From the NCBI RefSeq assembly GCF_000237925.1, contig NC_031502.1, positions 54,991,943 through 55,055,942 on the forward strand: 64,000 bases of DNA. The letters are read 5' to 3'. The position numbers and the translations under genes were made by a program. The notes under the pieces were generated by a model. The model ran no database searches and was not told the origin of the DNA. It saw only the letters and a list, made by a program, of their open reading frames with translations. This document shows, piece by piece, positions 1 through 10,889 of the stretch. Within the stretch, counting starts at the first letter, position 1. The number at the start of each line of letters is the position of its first letter. The stretch is from Schistosoma mansoni. Taxonomy: Eukaryota; Platyhelminthes; Trematoda; Strigeidida; Schistosomatidae.

Positions 1-660
1 TTTGACTCCTTATGAGGATTGTGTATATACACTGCAAATTACATAACCGACTACTGCGACGGAATTTCGAAAGATCATCTTAACAAAATGGAACATAGTT
101 GTTGAACAAAGAATTCACAGAAGATATATATATATATATAATTTTTTAGGTGGTATTCATCGTGGATTGTACCAATCAACAAAAGGAAGAACGACCTATG
201 TGTTTTTAACTTAGAATGAGACTACTTAGTAGTACGTATCAATGACTCAACCAACGGTCTAATTTTGTTATCTTCAAGTAAGGCAGATGGCTCTATCCAA
301 TAAGCTATCGTTTTAGATAGTGCCTAAACTGAAATGATTCAGTGATATCAATTTAATAAATTGGTCATCCATAAAAACTGTTCTTCCAAATGGTAACTTA
401 GAAGTGTTTTTTTTTAATTTATTCAAAAGTTCGAGGTCATTCAGTGAGAGGAGGATCTATACGTTCTAGACTGCTTGACAACAAACCTTAACAACGATAG
501 TAACCCTCTATGAAATTGTAGTTGAGAAGATAAAAATACAGGGAAAGTTTTATTCTACGAAGTGAGAACTGTGATATAATAGTTCTATTTATATGGTAAC
601 AACTATATCCTTAAGATATTCAATAAAACATAACAAATTAAAACCACTAGTGAAAAATCA
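1..660. other. AT-rich sequence, nothing recognised
   Basis: No long open frame, RNA gene or known repeat is visible here. A short AT run lies near 126-140. It may be intergenic DNA or an intron of a gene to the left. Confidence 0.4.
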
Positions 661-682
661 AATTATTAAACAAAGATCAGTA

Positions 683-1190
683 TAAATTCACTTAGTATTG
701 TTTGTTTGAATCTTCCCATTGATGTTTTTAGGACTTCAACTAATCAGTCTCTTATTGGCATATGTGCATACTGTGAGTATTGCCTCGATATAGCCTTAAT
801 TCACAAGTATTATTAGCAAAAGATAGATAGTGGCTAGCAGTGGAATACAGTTTGATGCACGTTTCGTCCTATTTGGGACTCGGCAATACGCACAGTATGA
901 ACATACGCCGACTGGAGACTGACCAGTTGCAGTCCTAAAACATCAATGGAAAGATTCAAACAAATAATATTAAGTGAATTTAAAACTTCAACCCATTGCA
1001 CAAGCAATTGCCTATTGAGGACTCAGTGGCCGAGTGGATAACGCGATGGAGTTTGAAGCAAAAGGTATTGGGGTTCGAGTCCCAGAGTGAACATTAACTC
1101 TAAGATGCAGGTACATCCAGCTAACGAGTAGCAAATAGAACGAAACCCACGTCTTGGTTTCCACTGCTAGCCACCATCATCCATCTTTTC
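683..1190. mobile_element. Smalpha-type SINE, inverted pair of units
   Basis: Two pieces of the schistosome Smalpha repeat lie head to head. A minus-strand piece (about 683-884) is followed by a plus-strand unit (about 885-1190). The outer parts, 683-780 and 885-980, are inverted copies of each other. The plus unit has a tRNA-like head: TGGCCGAGTGG at 1027-1037 resembles a pol III A box and GGTTCGAGTCCC at 1072-1083 a B box. A hammerhead-like core follows. The minus piece keeps only the 3' half of its ribozyme (about 826-886). Smalpha is a known schistosome family; the inverted layout is read directly from the sequence. Confidence 0.8.
1117..1160 (+). ncRNA. Degenerate hammerhead ribozyme (Smalpha)
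   Basis: Stem I strand CCAG (1117-1120) is followed by CTAACGAG, a stem II of weak pairing, GAAAC (1142-1146), a cleavage triplet GTC (1151-1153) and TTGG, which re-pairs with CCAG through one wobble. The invariant CTGANGAG box has one core change (G to A), so this copy is probably inactive or weak. Confidence 0.6.
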
Positions 1191-1353
1191 TTACTATGCT
1201 TGTAAAGATCAATATGAATTCCAAGTTACTAATGACTTTCTTATTCATCAAAACTACAGTTACTTAACAAAAAAAATACAAAAAACAAACATTGAATAAC
1301 TTAAGACTTTGGTAACCCTACAAAAGATATGATCATTATTGTCATGATCATGA

Positions 1354-2055
1354 CTAACTTACATTTTGTACAGTATCTGATTTTCTTTTCCATTCTTCTA
1401 AAATTAAATTACGTTTAGGTTTTTTACCATTCCATGTTTTACTATGTTGTTGTTGGTGTTGTTGTTGTCGATGTTGTTGTTGTCTCTGTCTTTGTTGCTT
1501 CTTCTTTTTCTTCTCTTGTTGTTGTTGTTGCTGTGGTGATAATGGCGATGATGCCGATGATGATGACGTTGCCATGGGTGGTAATTGTGTAACATTTTCT
1601 AATAATTGTCTATTATATGATAATGTTTTTGATTTATCATTTGATTTTTCATTAATAAATTCATCAGAATATGAATTAATTAAAAAAAATTTTTTTTTAT
1701 TTTTTTGTTGTACCGTAGGATCATGATCATGATCATGATCATTATGATCATGATCATTTAAGTAGTATATTCTTTGTTTTAATTTTAAATTTAATAAATA
1801 CCAATTTAATGTAGGATTAATACGCTTTGATGATAATAATGATGATGATGATGATGAGGATCTATCCATATAATGAGATAATTGATTATTTTTATTTGGA
1901 TAATATGTATTATGAAATGATGATAATAATAACGATGATCGATTTATTGATTTCTGTTGTAATTTCATATTGATTTTTTGATTGATTTCTTGTAATGAAT
2001 CATAATTTATATCACTTTTAGGGATAGTACTATTAGTTGTCGTCGTTGTCGTCAT
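1354..2055 (-). CDS. Hypothetical Ser/Gln-rich protein
   Basis: A 233-codon open frame ends in a stop at 1354. It starts with ATG at 2055 inside a Thr-coding trinucleotide run; an in-frame stop lies about 75 bases upstream and I see no convincing splice acceptor between. The protein has a threonine run at the N-terminus, serine runs near residues 65-75, a His/Asp repeat near 105-115, and a Gln/Lys-rich stretch near 170-205. It ends in a basic tail with KTWNGKKPKRNLILEEWKRK. No domain is recognised. AT-rich codon use matches the MEK exons. It lies 9 kb downstream of MEK on the same strand. It could be a single-exon gene, the last exon of a longer gene, or a chance frame in simple-sequence DNA. 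Confidence 0.4.
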   Translation of the reverse strand: MTTTTTTNSTIPKSDINYDSLQEINQKINMKLQQKSINRSSLLLSSFHNTYYPNKNNQLSHYMDRSSSSSSSLLSSKRINPTLNWYLLNLKLKQRIYYLNDHDHNDHDHDHDPTVQQKNKKKFFLINSYSDEFINEKSNDKSKTLSYNRQLLENVTQLPPMATSSSSASSPLSPQQQQQQEKKKKKQQRQRQQQHRQQQHQQQHSKTWNGKKPKRNLILEEWKRKSDTVQNVS

Positions 2056-2179
2056 AGTCGTTGTCGTCGTCGTCGTAGTAGTAGTAGTAGTAGTAACGTC
2101 GTTTAAAGATAATATCGATGATATTGTTCAAAATTCTTGATTTGTAGTTAAGAGATTTTGATATCATCAATAATGATAA

Positions 2180-2226
2180 CATTCAACGGTCTATACTCCA
2201 TCAGGAATAACAAGCGTAAGTAAGTA
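2180..2226 (+). repeat. R2 LINE 3' end fragment
   Basis: The sequence running into CAAGCGTAAGTAAGTAA matches the last 45 bases of the R2 LINE copies that end near 4522, 11220 and 21915. Only the 3' end is present, as expected of a severely 5'-truncated insertion. Confidence 0.6.
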
Positions 2227-2461
2227 ATTAGGTAGTTCTTAAGGATGATAACATGATCAATTCATATATAATTAAAAATAAATTTATTAGCACAAAACAA
2301 AACAAAAAAAATTTTTTTTTTGTAATTTTGTTGTTGCTAAGTCTATTTTTTATTGGATAAATAGATTGAATCATAGTTTTAGTTCTACTTTTATTCTTTA
2401 AGTAATCTCCAAGTGATATCATATGATTCAATAGTATAATAATAATAGTAAGGAGATACCC

Positions 2462-2491
2462 TTCTTCTTACTCTCTCTCTCTCTCTCTCTT
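2462..2491. repeat. (CT)n microsatellite
   Basis: A short CT dinucleotide run in AT-rich DNA with no gene nearby. Confidence 0.8.
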
Positions 2492-2704
2492 TGTATATAT
2501 CTATTTTGTGTACATGTTGTCAGTATATGATTATATATTGGCATTATTGTAAATGAGATTGTTAATGAACTACTGCTTTACAATTTTAACATTGTAATTG
2601 AACATTGAAATTGTAATTTGTTTGTGTTTTCGTCAGTGAAAAACATTTTTTTTTCCTTGGTCATGAGTAAAATAAAAATGTAAAATTTATCAATGTTAGA
2701 TTAC

Positions 2705-2770
2705 CATGATTATTGTTAGTAGTAGTAATAGTAGTAGTAGGAGTAGTACTAGTAGTAGTAGTAGTAGTAA

Positions 2771-2833
<63 letters not shown>

Positions 2834-2945
2834 TAGTAGTAGTAGTGGTGGTGGTGGTAGTAGTAGTAGTGGTGGTAGTAGTAGTAGTGGTGGTAGTAGT
2901 AGTAGTAGTGGTAGTAGTAGTAATAATAATAATAATAATAGTAAT
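2705..2945. repeat. (AGT)n trinucleotide microsatellite
   Basis: About 240 bases of AGT/TAG triplets interrupted by GGT and AAT variants. The long Ser, Val and Leu frames read through it are artefacts of the repeat. Confidence 0.95.
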
Positions 2946-3150
2946 ATGATGAATATTGTCAAATGATGAATGTATGAATGAACGAAGGGAGGAAGGAACC
3001 AGTGTTAATTAAAGCTATATTAAACTATTGATTATCTTTTGTATTGGTGAAACTAGGATAAAAATGATAAGTGAGAGGAGGTAGACCAGCTATTTTGTTC
3101 TAATATATTATAAATCCTTAGTAGTTTGTGTTATATCCTGAAAAGAATTA

Positions 3151-3600
3151 TGTATGGTACCTTTGGAGAATTATTTATGGACCAATATGATATGTATATT
3201 TCCCATTATATAACTGCTAAGCAACTTGACTATTCATATTCATGTCCCCCTTATTATAAGCCTTACTTTGACTTATAGACTATTATTATACGATTTACCA
3301 TTCTTGAGTTATCCCTAGTCCATTATTAAACGTTCCCCACATTCACAGCCAAATATTGTACAAATGTTGTTTTCTTACTTTATGGTACAATGTGATCAGT
3401 TTGTTTGGTATATAAACCCAGTAGGTTTGAGGATAATGATTCATATTGCAGAGGCTGTTATTGGTGTTCTGAACTTAACTGGCTGGGCTAGGCAAAAAGC
3501 AGGACCGATAAGTATTCTAGACTGCTCATACGGGTTTCGTTTGTCATTAGTCCGATCGATAATTCACCGGCCTCTAATTCGCCGGCACAAGACATAACAG
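3151..3600 (+). repeat. LTR-like repeat, fossil (copy 1)
   Basis: About 450 bases closely match 51079-51563 and, in part, 6110-6260 on the minus strand. It begins TGTATGG, holds a TATATAAA box near 3410 and ends ATAACA, a TG...CA layout with an internal promoter as in a solo LTR. I find no matching target duplication, and no coding part is attached, so the class is an inference. Confidence 0.45.
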
Positions 3601-3689
3601 TTTATAATCATGATCAATCAGGTAAAAATAATGAGTACATTACTTTTTCATCCTATGACTCTTCATCTGGAGGGAAGCACGGGAAATAG

Positions 3690-4522
3690 TGAACAGCTAG
3701 GTTGCAGCTGGACGATTTAGACTTCGCATATGATCTGGCTCTTCTATCACACACGCAGCAACAAATTCAGGAGAAGATGACCAGTGTAGCAGCAGTCTCA
3801 ACAGCAGTAGGTCTCAATATAAACAAAGGGAAAAGTAAGACTCTCTGATACAATACAGCATGCATCAATCGAATTACACTTGACGGAGAAGCTTTTGAGG
3901 GTGTGAAAACGTTTACATATCTGGGTAGTATCACCGATGAACACCTCGTATCTCATGCAGATATGAAGTCACGGATCGGTAAAGCAAGAGCAGCATATTT
4001 ACAACTGAACAACATCTGCAACTCAAAACAATTGTCAACCAATAAGAAAGTCAGTATTTTCAATACAAATGTCAAGACAGTTCTACTGTATAGGGCGGAG
4101 ACGTGGAGAACTACGAAAGCTATCATGCAGAAGATATAAGTGTTTATTAACAGTTGTCTACGCAAGATACTTCGGATCCGTTGGTCAGACACTATCAGCA
4201 ACAACCTACTGTACGAAACAAGAAACCAGATTTCAGTATAGGAAGAAATGAGTAAGAGGCGCTGGAAGTAGATAGAACACCTATTGAGGAAATCATCCAA
4301 TTGTGTCACAAGACAAGCCCTCACATGGAATCCTCAAGGTCAAATGAGAAAAGGAAGACCAAAGAATACATCACGTCGAGAAATGAAGACAGACATGAGA
4401 AGAATGAACATTGATTGGATAGAAGTATAAAGGTAGAGGTAGGACAGAATGGGTTGAAGAATAGTAGTCGGCGGCCTATGCTGCATCAGGAGTAACAGGC
4501 CTAAGTAAGTAAGTAAGTATGA
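3690..4522 (+). mobile_element. R2 (RTE-type) LINE, 3' fragment
   Basis: Broken reading frames encode the end of a reverse transcriptase and the C-terminal region: a LDDLDFA-like motif near 3710, then KTFTYLGSI near 3905 and [15 protein letters not shown] near 4090. The copy ends in GTAAGTAAGTAAGTA at about 4508-4522, the tail shared by other R2 copies. It is 5' truncated and carries several stops and frameshifts, so it is dead. RTE LINEs copy themselves by target-primed reverse transcription. Confidence 0.75.
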
Positions 4523-5270
4523 ATCTTACTTTTATCAATTATTCTAGAAAATTGAAACTCCATGACTCCGCCAGTGAATTAATGTAGTTTTTCCTTTCAA
4601 GACGGTAGTTGAGGGAACTTATTCTTTCCGTTGGACTCGGACGTGAATAACTGTCAGTGAGCAAAGTTAACCATTAAGGCACTTGGGGTGCCTTTACTGA
4701 CGGATTCAAACTAGGTTAGAGTTTCCGCCCAACTGAGTCACAAGTAACGCGAATCAGTAAATCCCAGACAAGATCCTTGTTTTCATGCTTGAACTTCTCC
4801 AATCATCAGGGTTGATGAGGCTTTCAAGATAAATGAAGTTAACGCATTTAATCCTCCTACTCTCTATGACTAATTTACGTGTTGACCCATAACTGTCCGG
4901 AAGCAACATAATATATTTAGAAAAGGAGAGACACATCCCAACCACATTTTTATTATTAGTGAAGGCGTACTTTGTTAGTGACTTCATCAAACAAAATTAT
5001 GCTACATGTGTATTTCAAGTAAACAAGTGCACCTTCTAGATCAATTTCTGAGAAGTTAAACGAAGAAAGCGTTACCTTTAAAAACTGTCTATAAGGAAAT
5101 TAAAAAAAAAAAATAAAATGGGAGTATTGACCTTTAATCAATAAATTTCAAAGTGTACGATTTTTTCAGCGTTACTATAGGAATCCAAAACCCCAACATG
5201 CTAGATGAGTTAGCGTTCGTGTGTAAACAAGTATAAAAGTAAACAAAATGGATAAATGACAATCTGACCG
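4523..5270. other. No gene; possible old LINE remnant
   Basis: On the minus strand, 4990-4754 encodes RIKCVNFIYLESLINPD, reminiscent of the [12 protein letters not shown] segment of RTE LINEs. This suggests a very old LINE scrap, but the match is short. Nothing else is recognised. Confidence 0.3.
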
Positions 5271-5470
5271 NNNNNNNNNNNNNNNNNNNNNNNNNNNNNN
5301 NNNNNNNNNNNNNNNNNNNNNNNNNNNNNNNNNNNNNNNNNNNNNNNNNNNNNNNNNNNNNNNNNNNNNNNNNNNNNNNNNNNNNNNNNNNNNNNNNNNN
5401 NNNNNNNNNNNNNNNNNNNNNNNNNNNNNNNNNNNNNNNNNNNNNNNNNNNNNNNNNNNNNNNNNNNNNN
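5271..5470. other. Assembly gap (200 N)
   Basis: A run of exactly 200 N marks a scaffold gap. It sits beside the inverted repeat at 5476-5697, which may explain the assembly failure. Confidence 0.99.
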
Positions 5471-5475
5471 CTTTT

Positions 5476-5697
5476 ATCGTCCTTCTAAACGACATCATCA
5501 GGATAAACTTCGTGTAGAAGTGAAGTGTTTGAATTTATCTACATTTGATTCACAGCTTGTTCTATGCACCTCGATGTCAATAAGAACCAATCAATATCGA
5601 GGTGTACAGAACAAGCTGTGAATCACATGTGGAGAAATTCAAACACTTCACTTCTACCCAAAGTTTGTACTGATGATGTCGTTCAGAAGGATGATGA
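5476..5697. repeat. Long inverted repeat (fold-back)
   Basis: The left arm (about 5476-5575) and right arm (about 5597-5697) are imperfect inverted copies of about 100 bases around a loop of about 20 bases. For example, CACAGCTTGTTCTATGCACC on the left mirrors GGTGTACAGAACAAGCTGTG on the right. A 76-codon frame starting at 5564 crosses the loop; I do not treat it as a gene. Confidence 0.75.
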
Positions 5698-5789
5698 AAG
5701 TTCCACGACCAAACCATCCAGCTCAGAGAACAAACCTACATTAAAATCACCCACCCGAGCTACAAATCTTCTCCACCATCTCAAAGATG

Positions 5790-5985
5790 AATAGTGACTA
5801 GCAGTGGAATCCACAACGTGCATTTCATCCTATTCATCTTTATTTATAATGCTTGTGAATTAAGGCTATATCGAGGCGATACGCACAGTATGCACATATG
5901 CCAATAAGAAGAGACTGACCAGTTGCAGTCCTAACACATCGATGGGAAGATACGAACAAACAATACTGAATGAATTCATTACAAT
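5790..5985. repeat. Smalpha-related fragment
   Basis: A short minus-strand piece of the Smalpha ribozyme 3' half (about 5793-5835) is followed by the plus-strand linker segment with GAGGCGATACGCACAGTATG and the GACTGACCAGTTGCAGTCCT block, as in the 8923-9562 element. The unit stops before its tRNA-like head. Confidence 0.65.
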
Positions 5986-6109
5986 AGTTGTTATGGTGAA
6001 CTACATAAGTCCTATATCCTTAGCCTATACGGTTATCACGAAATATAATTGTCAAGTTAGGTACATTGAATTATATGACCAAACTAATGAAGCATACACT
6101 AATACGAGT

Positions 6110-6260
6110 AGCTTAGAGTTTCGATTGATCCTTTTTCCTTCCAGCTCTGTTTGTTACGTCCAGAACACCAATCTCAGCCTCCCCAATATAAATCATATAT
6201 ATCAAACATACTTGGTTTATATACTAGCAAAATCAAACCATATCGTATCCTAAAGGTTAC
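6110..6260 (-). repeat. LTR-like repeat fragment, fossil
   Basis: The minus strand matches the middle of the 3151-3600 and 51079-51563 repeats, including the TATATAAA box and the GTTCTGGAC stretch. It is old and partial. Confidence 0.45.
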
Positions 6261-6479
6261 CATTCATTTATTCTCATCTGGGTCTTCAACTGACTAATAA
6301 GAGCCTAGAAAGCACAGAACTTTTCAATGCTAAGAAAACGATTGTACTTTCTTTTGAGATCAATCAAAGTATCAATGTATTTTTCTTTATCATTTACCTA
6401 AACAATGAATCAAAATTAGTCAATTGAATATGAATTATACAATAGTAAGCTTATGTATTTGTTTATTCTGTTTGTCGTT

Positions 6480-7385
6480 TTTTAGTGAGGTTGTTTTCTA
6501 CGGGACGAGGTCGCTGTCCACATGCTCAACCTTCCGCCTTCACTCGGGCTTGGGACCGGCGGTAACGCTAGGAGAGCTACAGATGGATAAATTTAAGGAA
6601 CCTTCTTCGACATTATGGTGTACCTGAGAAGATCGTCAACATCATATGGGATTCATACAACGGACTAGTCTGCAAATTCGTACATGGAAGAGACCTGACA
6701 GATGCGTTCCAAGTGAGGAACGGTTTCAACCAGGGCTGCATATTCTCACCCTTTCTCTTTCTTCTACTTGGTTGATTGGATTATGAAAACTTAGATATCT
6801 GACAGGAATCATGGAATAAAATGGACAGCTTACATGCAACTATATGATTTGGACTGAGCAGATGATCTAGCTCTTCTACCCCATGCACACCAACTATTGC
6901 AGATGAAGACAACTAGTGTAGCACCAGTCTCTGCATCAGCATACACAAAGGAAAGTACAACACAGAGAACGACAACCAACCCAATCACAATGGATGGAGA
7001 AACTGTAGAAGAGGTGGAAACTTCCACGTACCTGGGAAGCTTCATTGATAAACGTAAAGGATCTGACTCAGATGTAAAGGCAAGGATTGGCAGATTAAGG
7101 ACAGCATTCCTACGGTTGAACAATATATGGAACTCAAAACAACTGTCAACCAATATCAAAGTCACAATATTCAATGAGAACGTCAAGAAAGTTAGTTCTA
7201 CTTTACGGAGCTGAAACATGGAGAACTACTGCAATCATTATCAAAAATGTACAAGTGTTTATAAGCAATCGTCTACACAAGATACTCGATGTCCGTTGTT
7301 GACCGGATACCATTAACAAGAGCCTACTATTGGAAAGAAACCAACTTCCAGATGATGAAGAAGTTAGGAAAAGACATACATTGGG
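6480..7385 (+). mobile_element. R2 LINE, 5' leader joined to RT fragment
   Basis: It begins with the GTTTTCTACGGGACGAGGTC leader also seen near 10560 and 21230. The leader is joined directly to reverse transcriptase sequence ([13 protein letters not shown] near 6610, RNGFNQGCIFSPF near 6720) and continues through TYLGSFIDK near 7025 to about 7385. Internal sequence is missing between leader and RT, and frames are broken. This is a dead copy. Confidence 0.7.
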
Positions 7386-8842
7386 TAAATCATCAAAATT
7401 GAGTATTTTATGATTGTATACTTATTCTAAATGGTTATTTTATTTAGTCGACCAGTCCGATAAGTGTAAATTATGTCATTTGGAATACTACTTACTAGTA
7501 GTTTTAGGTAGTATGACGTTTCGACTAAAATTTGTTGATGGACGGTTAGGATTATCATTTATACATGGTTTAATATAGGAGTAAACAATTTTCTTAGAAA
7601 ATGACATGAAGGGATACACAGGGTCAGGCTGAGAAGAGGCACAAAAACATTATACTTAAGATTATGACTCGTTATTTATAACTGAAACTAGGATTTATGT
7701 ATGTGTTTACTATATTATTTCATCAATTGAAGATTGAGTGAAACTCCAGTTTTTCACCGATGCGTTCTGATCAGCTTTTTAAGGCATAGATAGATACTCA
7801 AGGTCTATAAATAAGAGTTGAAATCTGGGTTTTGACTTACTGAAGTCCATACATGTAAAGATGATTCCGTACGTACTATAGATCTTTTAAAAAGCTGAAC
7901 ATTTCATATGTGTGTTCAGATCTTGAAAGCTAACCTGTCTGAGATGAGTAAAATTCAGTCATTGTTATGTTCCTTAGAGTTATAGTCGAATCGCAGATCA
8001 TTTAGTTACATCTGAAGATCATGAAAAGTTTCCTCAAAGTCAAAATAATGTGGAGCAATTTGGAAATCAAACTATGATGTCAATATTAAATTTTCTGAAG
8101 ATTATGAACAATCAGTGTGCAGTGCTGAAATCTAGTAAATATACACCTCGATAGATTACAGAGAAATTGATCGTGTGTATTGTAAAGAAATGACCATAGA
8201 TAATCTCCTGAAGTTTTAAAGGCAATAGATGAAGTTTGGTTTCAAACCCCATTAACTGAGATTTTAATATTAAATAATGTTTGTTAAGCAATGATGGATA
8301 GTTGATAGTAGACCCTAGTTGACATAGGTTTCGTGACATCTAGCATTCGCTCAAAACGCACATCTTTAATACCGAGGAAATCAATGCTTCCTATGTGGTG
8401 CAAACCTGCATCACTCAGTTTTATAGTCCGAGATGGTACCCTTGTACAAATCTGATAGCGACTGATGTCCTTCAGAGAGCTAAGATATTTCCAATGATCA
8501 GTGAGTAGTAACCAATATAGTTCGTCGATCCCAAGGTTTTTTGTTGACTACTTTCAACCAATTAACATCGCAACATAGTGCATATGATGTGTTAATCAAT
8601 CAAATTCATGGTCACATTGCAAAGTCATAGATAGAATTCGACTAGTACTACAAGACCAGATAAACATGACATTAGTCACTCCATGGTGACTAACCAATCG
8701 TTAAGTGCTATCTCCTTAAAATAATCTAAAATTATCTTATATTTGACAATCTTAAACTTACTTTTAAATGAAGGTGAAGGGAGAATTCTATAAGTCAAAG
8801 ATTTTCAAAGTTTATTTCTACGCGACATTGTAGGGATCAAGA
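7386..8842. other. Gene-poor stretch, nothing recognised
   Basis: AT-rich sequence without long open frames, splice-flanked exons or a repeat I can match elsewhere in the window. Confidence 0.4.
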
Positions 8843-9016
8843 ACATGAGTGGAGACAATCGAATGTACTTTAGCACAACATTACATAATATCTCATTAAA
8901 ATATGAAAACTATATAGTGAACGACTGGTCAGTATCTCATTGGTATATGTGCACACTGTGCGTATTGCCTCGATATAGCCTTAATTCACAAGCCTTACAA
9001 ACAAAGATGGATAGTG

Positions 9017-9085
9017 GCTAGCAGTGGAATCCAGTTTGGCGCGCGATTCGTCCTATTTGGGATTCGTCAGCTGGATGTGCCTGCA
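9017..9085 (-). ncRNA. Degenerate hammerhead ribozyme (Smalpha)
   Basis: Read on the minus strand: CCAG, CTGACGAA, the stem II loop TCCCAAATAGGA, GAATC, then a disrupted cleavage region and CTGG. Stem I is intact. Both invariant boxes carry a change (final G of CTGANGAG; GAAA to GAAT), so activity is unlikely. Confidence 0.6.
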
Positions 9086-9489
9086 TCTCAGAGTTGATAT
9101 TCACTCTGGGACTCGAACCCCAGTACCTTTCGCTTCAAACGCCATCGCGTTATCCACTCGGCCACTGAGTCCTGATAGCCACTTGCTTGTGCAATGGGGT
9201 GAAGTTTGAACTCACTTAGTATTGTTTGTTTGAATCTTCCCATCTTTGATTACAATGCTATATCGAGGCGATACGCACAGTATGCACATATGCCAATTAG
9301 AGACTGACCAGTTGCAGTCCTAACACATCAATGGGAGGATTTAAACAAACAATACTAAGTAAATTTAAACTTCACCCAATTGCACAAGCAAGTGGCTATC
9401 AGGACTCACTGGCCGAGTGGATAACTCGATGGCGTTCGAAGCGAAAGTTTGAGTCCCAGAGTGAACATCAACTCTGTGATGCAGGTAGA

Positions 9490-9535
9490 TCCGTTTGACG
9501 AGTTCCAAATGGGACGAAACGCGCGTCCTGGATTC
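9490..9535 (+). ncRNA. Near-canonical hammerhead ribozyme (Smalpha)
   Basis: The TTGACGAG box, a stem II around CCAAATGG, GAAAC at 9516-9520, a short GCGC stem III, the GTC cleavage triplet and CTGGATTCC are all in order. The first core base is T instead of C and the 5' stem I strand is altered. The layout matches the published schistosome hammerhead. Confidence 0.65.
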
Positions 9536-9765
9536 CACTGCTAGCCACTATCACTCCTTGCTTATATAGTGAACAGTTAATTTGCAAAATAACAATCAAT
9601 TGTCTCAATCTTGACTGTTTCTTCTGAAAATATTCGTCCATACTCTCCGATTATAATTGTTCATGCATTTTCATACCCAATTACTTGCGGTTCCCATTCT
9701 CTCCTTATTAATCTTCTACTGAAATACATTCAATGCCTGATCATCATCATCATATACTACTTATG

Positions 9766-10524
9766 TAAATATCAGTAACCTTCACCACAACATTACTTAA
9801 AATTGATTAAATCAGTGATTAAGAGAGAAAAGAAAGGCGTATTCAATAGATAAATAAGTATTTATTGCATTACACTGTATGTATTGCATAAATATACACA
9901 AAAAGAGGATTATGATAATTCTCATAATAAACGAAATTATATCACTCAGATGATTGGTTTTTTATAAGTAGTATAGATAATATAAAGAAAAATAATTTAA
10001 AAAAAAGATTAGACAGATTAATCGATTATTCACAATCATCAAACTTCATATATCTCTTTGTGCCTTTCCCCTCTCCTTTTTTTCACTCCATAAATGATCA
10101 AAATCAACAATGAAAATGCATACAGAGATATTGGATTAAGGATGGATAATGAATTAAAATATACATCACAATATGGAATAGTAAAAACACAAATCAAATA
10201 GGCTCATAGTAGATGAAACAATTTGCCAGGACCAGAATTCCATGGAAGGTCCCATACTCCTCAATGAGGGGTAACCAGATGTAAGTAAATTAATACCATT
10301 CAATAATTAACAAAAGTTTTTTTTCTTTTCATTAAAATGGACTATTCTAAATAGTACAGTATGTATTACTTATAAGTAGTAAAATTAAAAACGGATCTTC
10401 AATTAAACAATCCATTTTAACAAAGAGAGGAAATAAGTAAACAAAAAAAAACAGAGACAAACAAAAAAAACTTGATCAATATTAAATTGGTTTTCTCTAT
10501 TCTATGTTGTTTGAATAAGTTTTT
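9766..10524. other. AT-rich gene-poor stretch
   Basis: Nothing recognised apart from short homopolymer and AT-rich tracts. Confidence 0.4.
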
Positions 10525-10655
10525 TTTCTGGTCAGCGTTTTTTTTAGCGAGTTGGTTTTCTACGGGATGGGGTCGCTAACCGCATCCCCAACCCTCCTTC
10601 TTTATCCGGGCTTGGGACCAGCAGTAGCCCCCGGAGGAGTTACAGGCGTAAGTAA
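10525..10655 (+). mobile_element. Short R2-derived element (leader plus tail)
   Basis: About 130 bases: the R2 leader (TCAGCGTTTTTTTTAGCGAG through TCTACGGGATGGGG to GGGCTTGGGACCAGCAGTAG) runs directly into the R2 3' end ACAGGCGTAAGTAAGG. All coding sequence is missing. A second copy lies on the minus strand at 21165-21275. It looks like a non-autonomous derivative. Confidence 0.6.
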
Positions 10656-10889
10656 GGAATTCTACGTTGTTTTTTTTATATTACTGTCAGATTATCGATT
10701 TAATTATGGGATCTTAAAATGAAATTTTTTTAAAAAAACAAAAAAAAATTAACATGACAACATAAAATATTTACAAAAATATTTTACCAAAGGAAACTGA
10801 TAAGCAAAACAAAAAATTTAAAAAAAAAATACAAACCAAGGGACATAGTACATGCAATTACATATACATAGTATCTGAATGTTTATAAT

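Larger units (their letters stand above)
8923..9562. mobile_element. Smalpha inverted pair inserted as one unit
   Basis: A minus-strand unit (about 8923-9245) and a plus-strand unit (about 9246-9562) lie head to head. Both contain the tRNA-like head (minus strand, near 9108-9175; plus, TGGCCGAGTGG at 9410-9420) and a hammerhead-like core. The 640-base block is flanked by exact 12-base copies of TATATAGTGAAC at 8911-8922 and 9563-9574. That indicates a single LINE-type insertion of the whole pair into repeat F. Confidence 0.8.
8843..9765. repeat. Repeat F (unidentified), split by Smalpha pair
   Basis: The flanks 8843-8922 and 9563-9765 together match 47385-47645 (for example GTGTCTCAATCTTAACTGTT there and TTGTCTCAATCTTGACTGTT here). 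The 47 kb copy is uninterrupted, so it serves as the empty-site form. I cannot name the family. Confidence 0.6.

Noticed and set aside
1027-1083. Possible tRNA gene (A- and B-box motifs); the same at 9108-9175, 19717-19750, 22440-22500
   Set aside because: No full cloverleaf with acceptor stem; the motifs are heads of repeated SINE units.
2696-2966. Long Ser-, Val- and Leu-rich open frames on both strands
   Set aside because: All are products of the AGT trinucleotide microsatellite.
5175-5498. Open frame spanning the N gap
   Set aside because: Most of it is unknown sequence; no coding evidence on either side.
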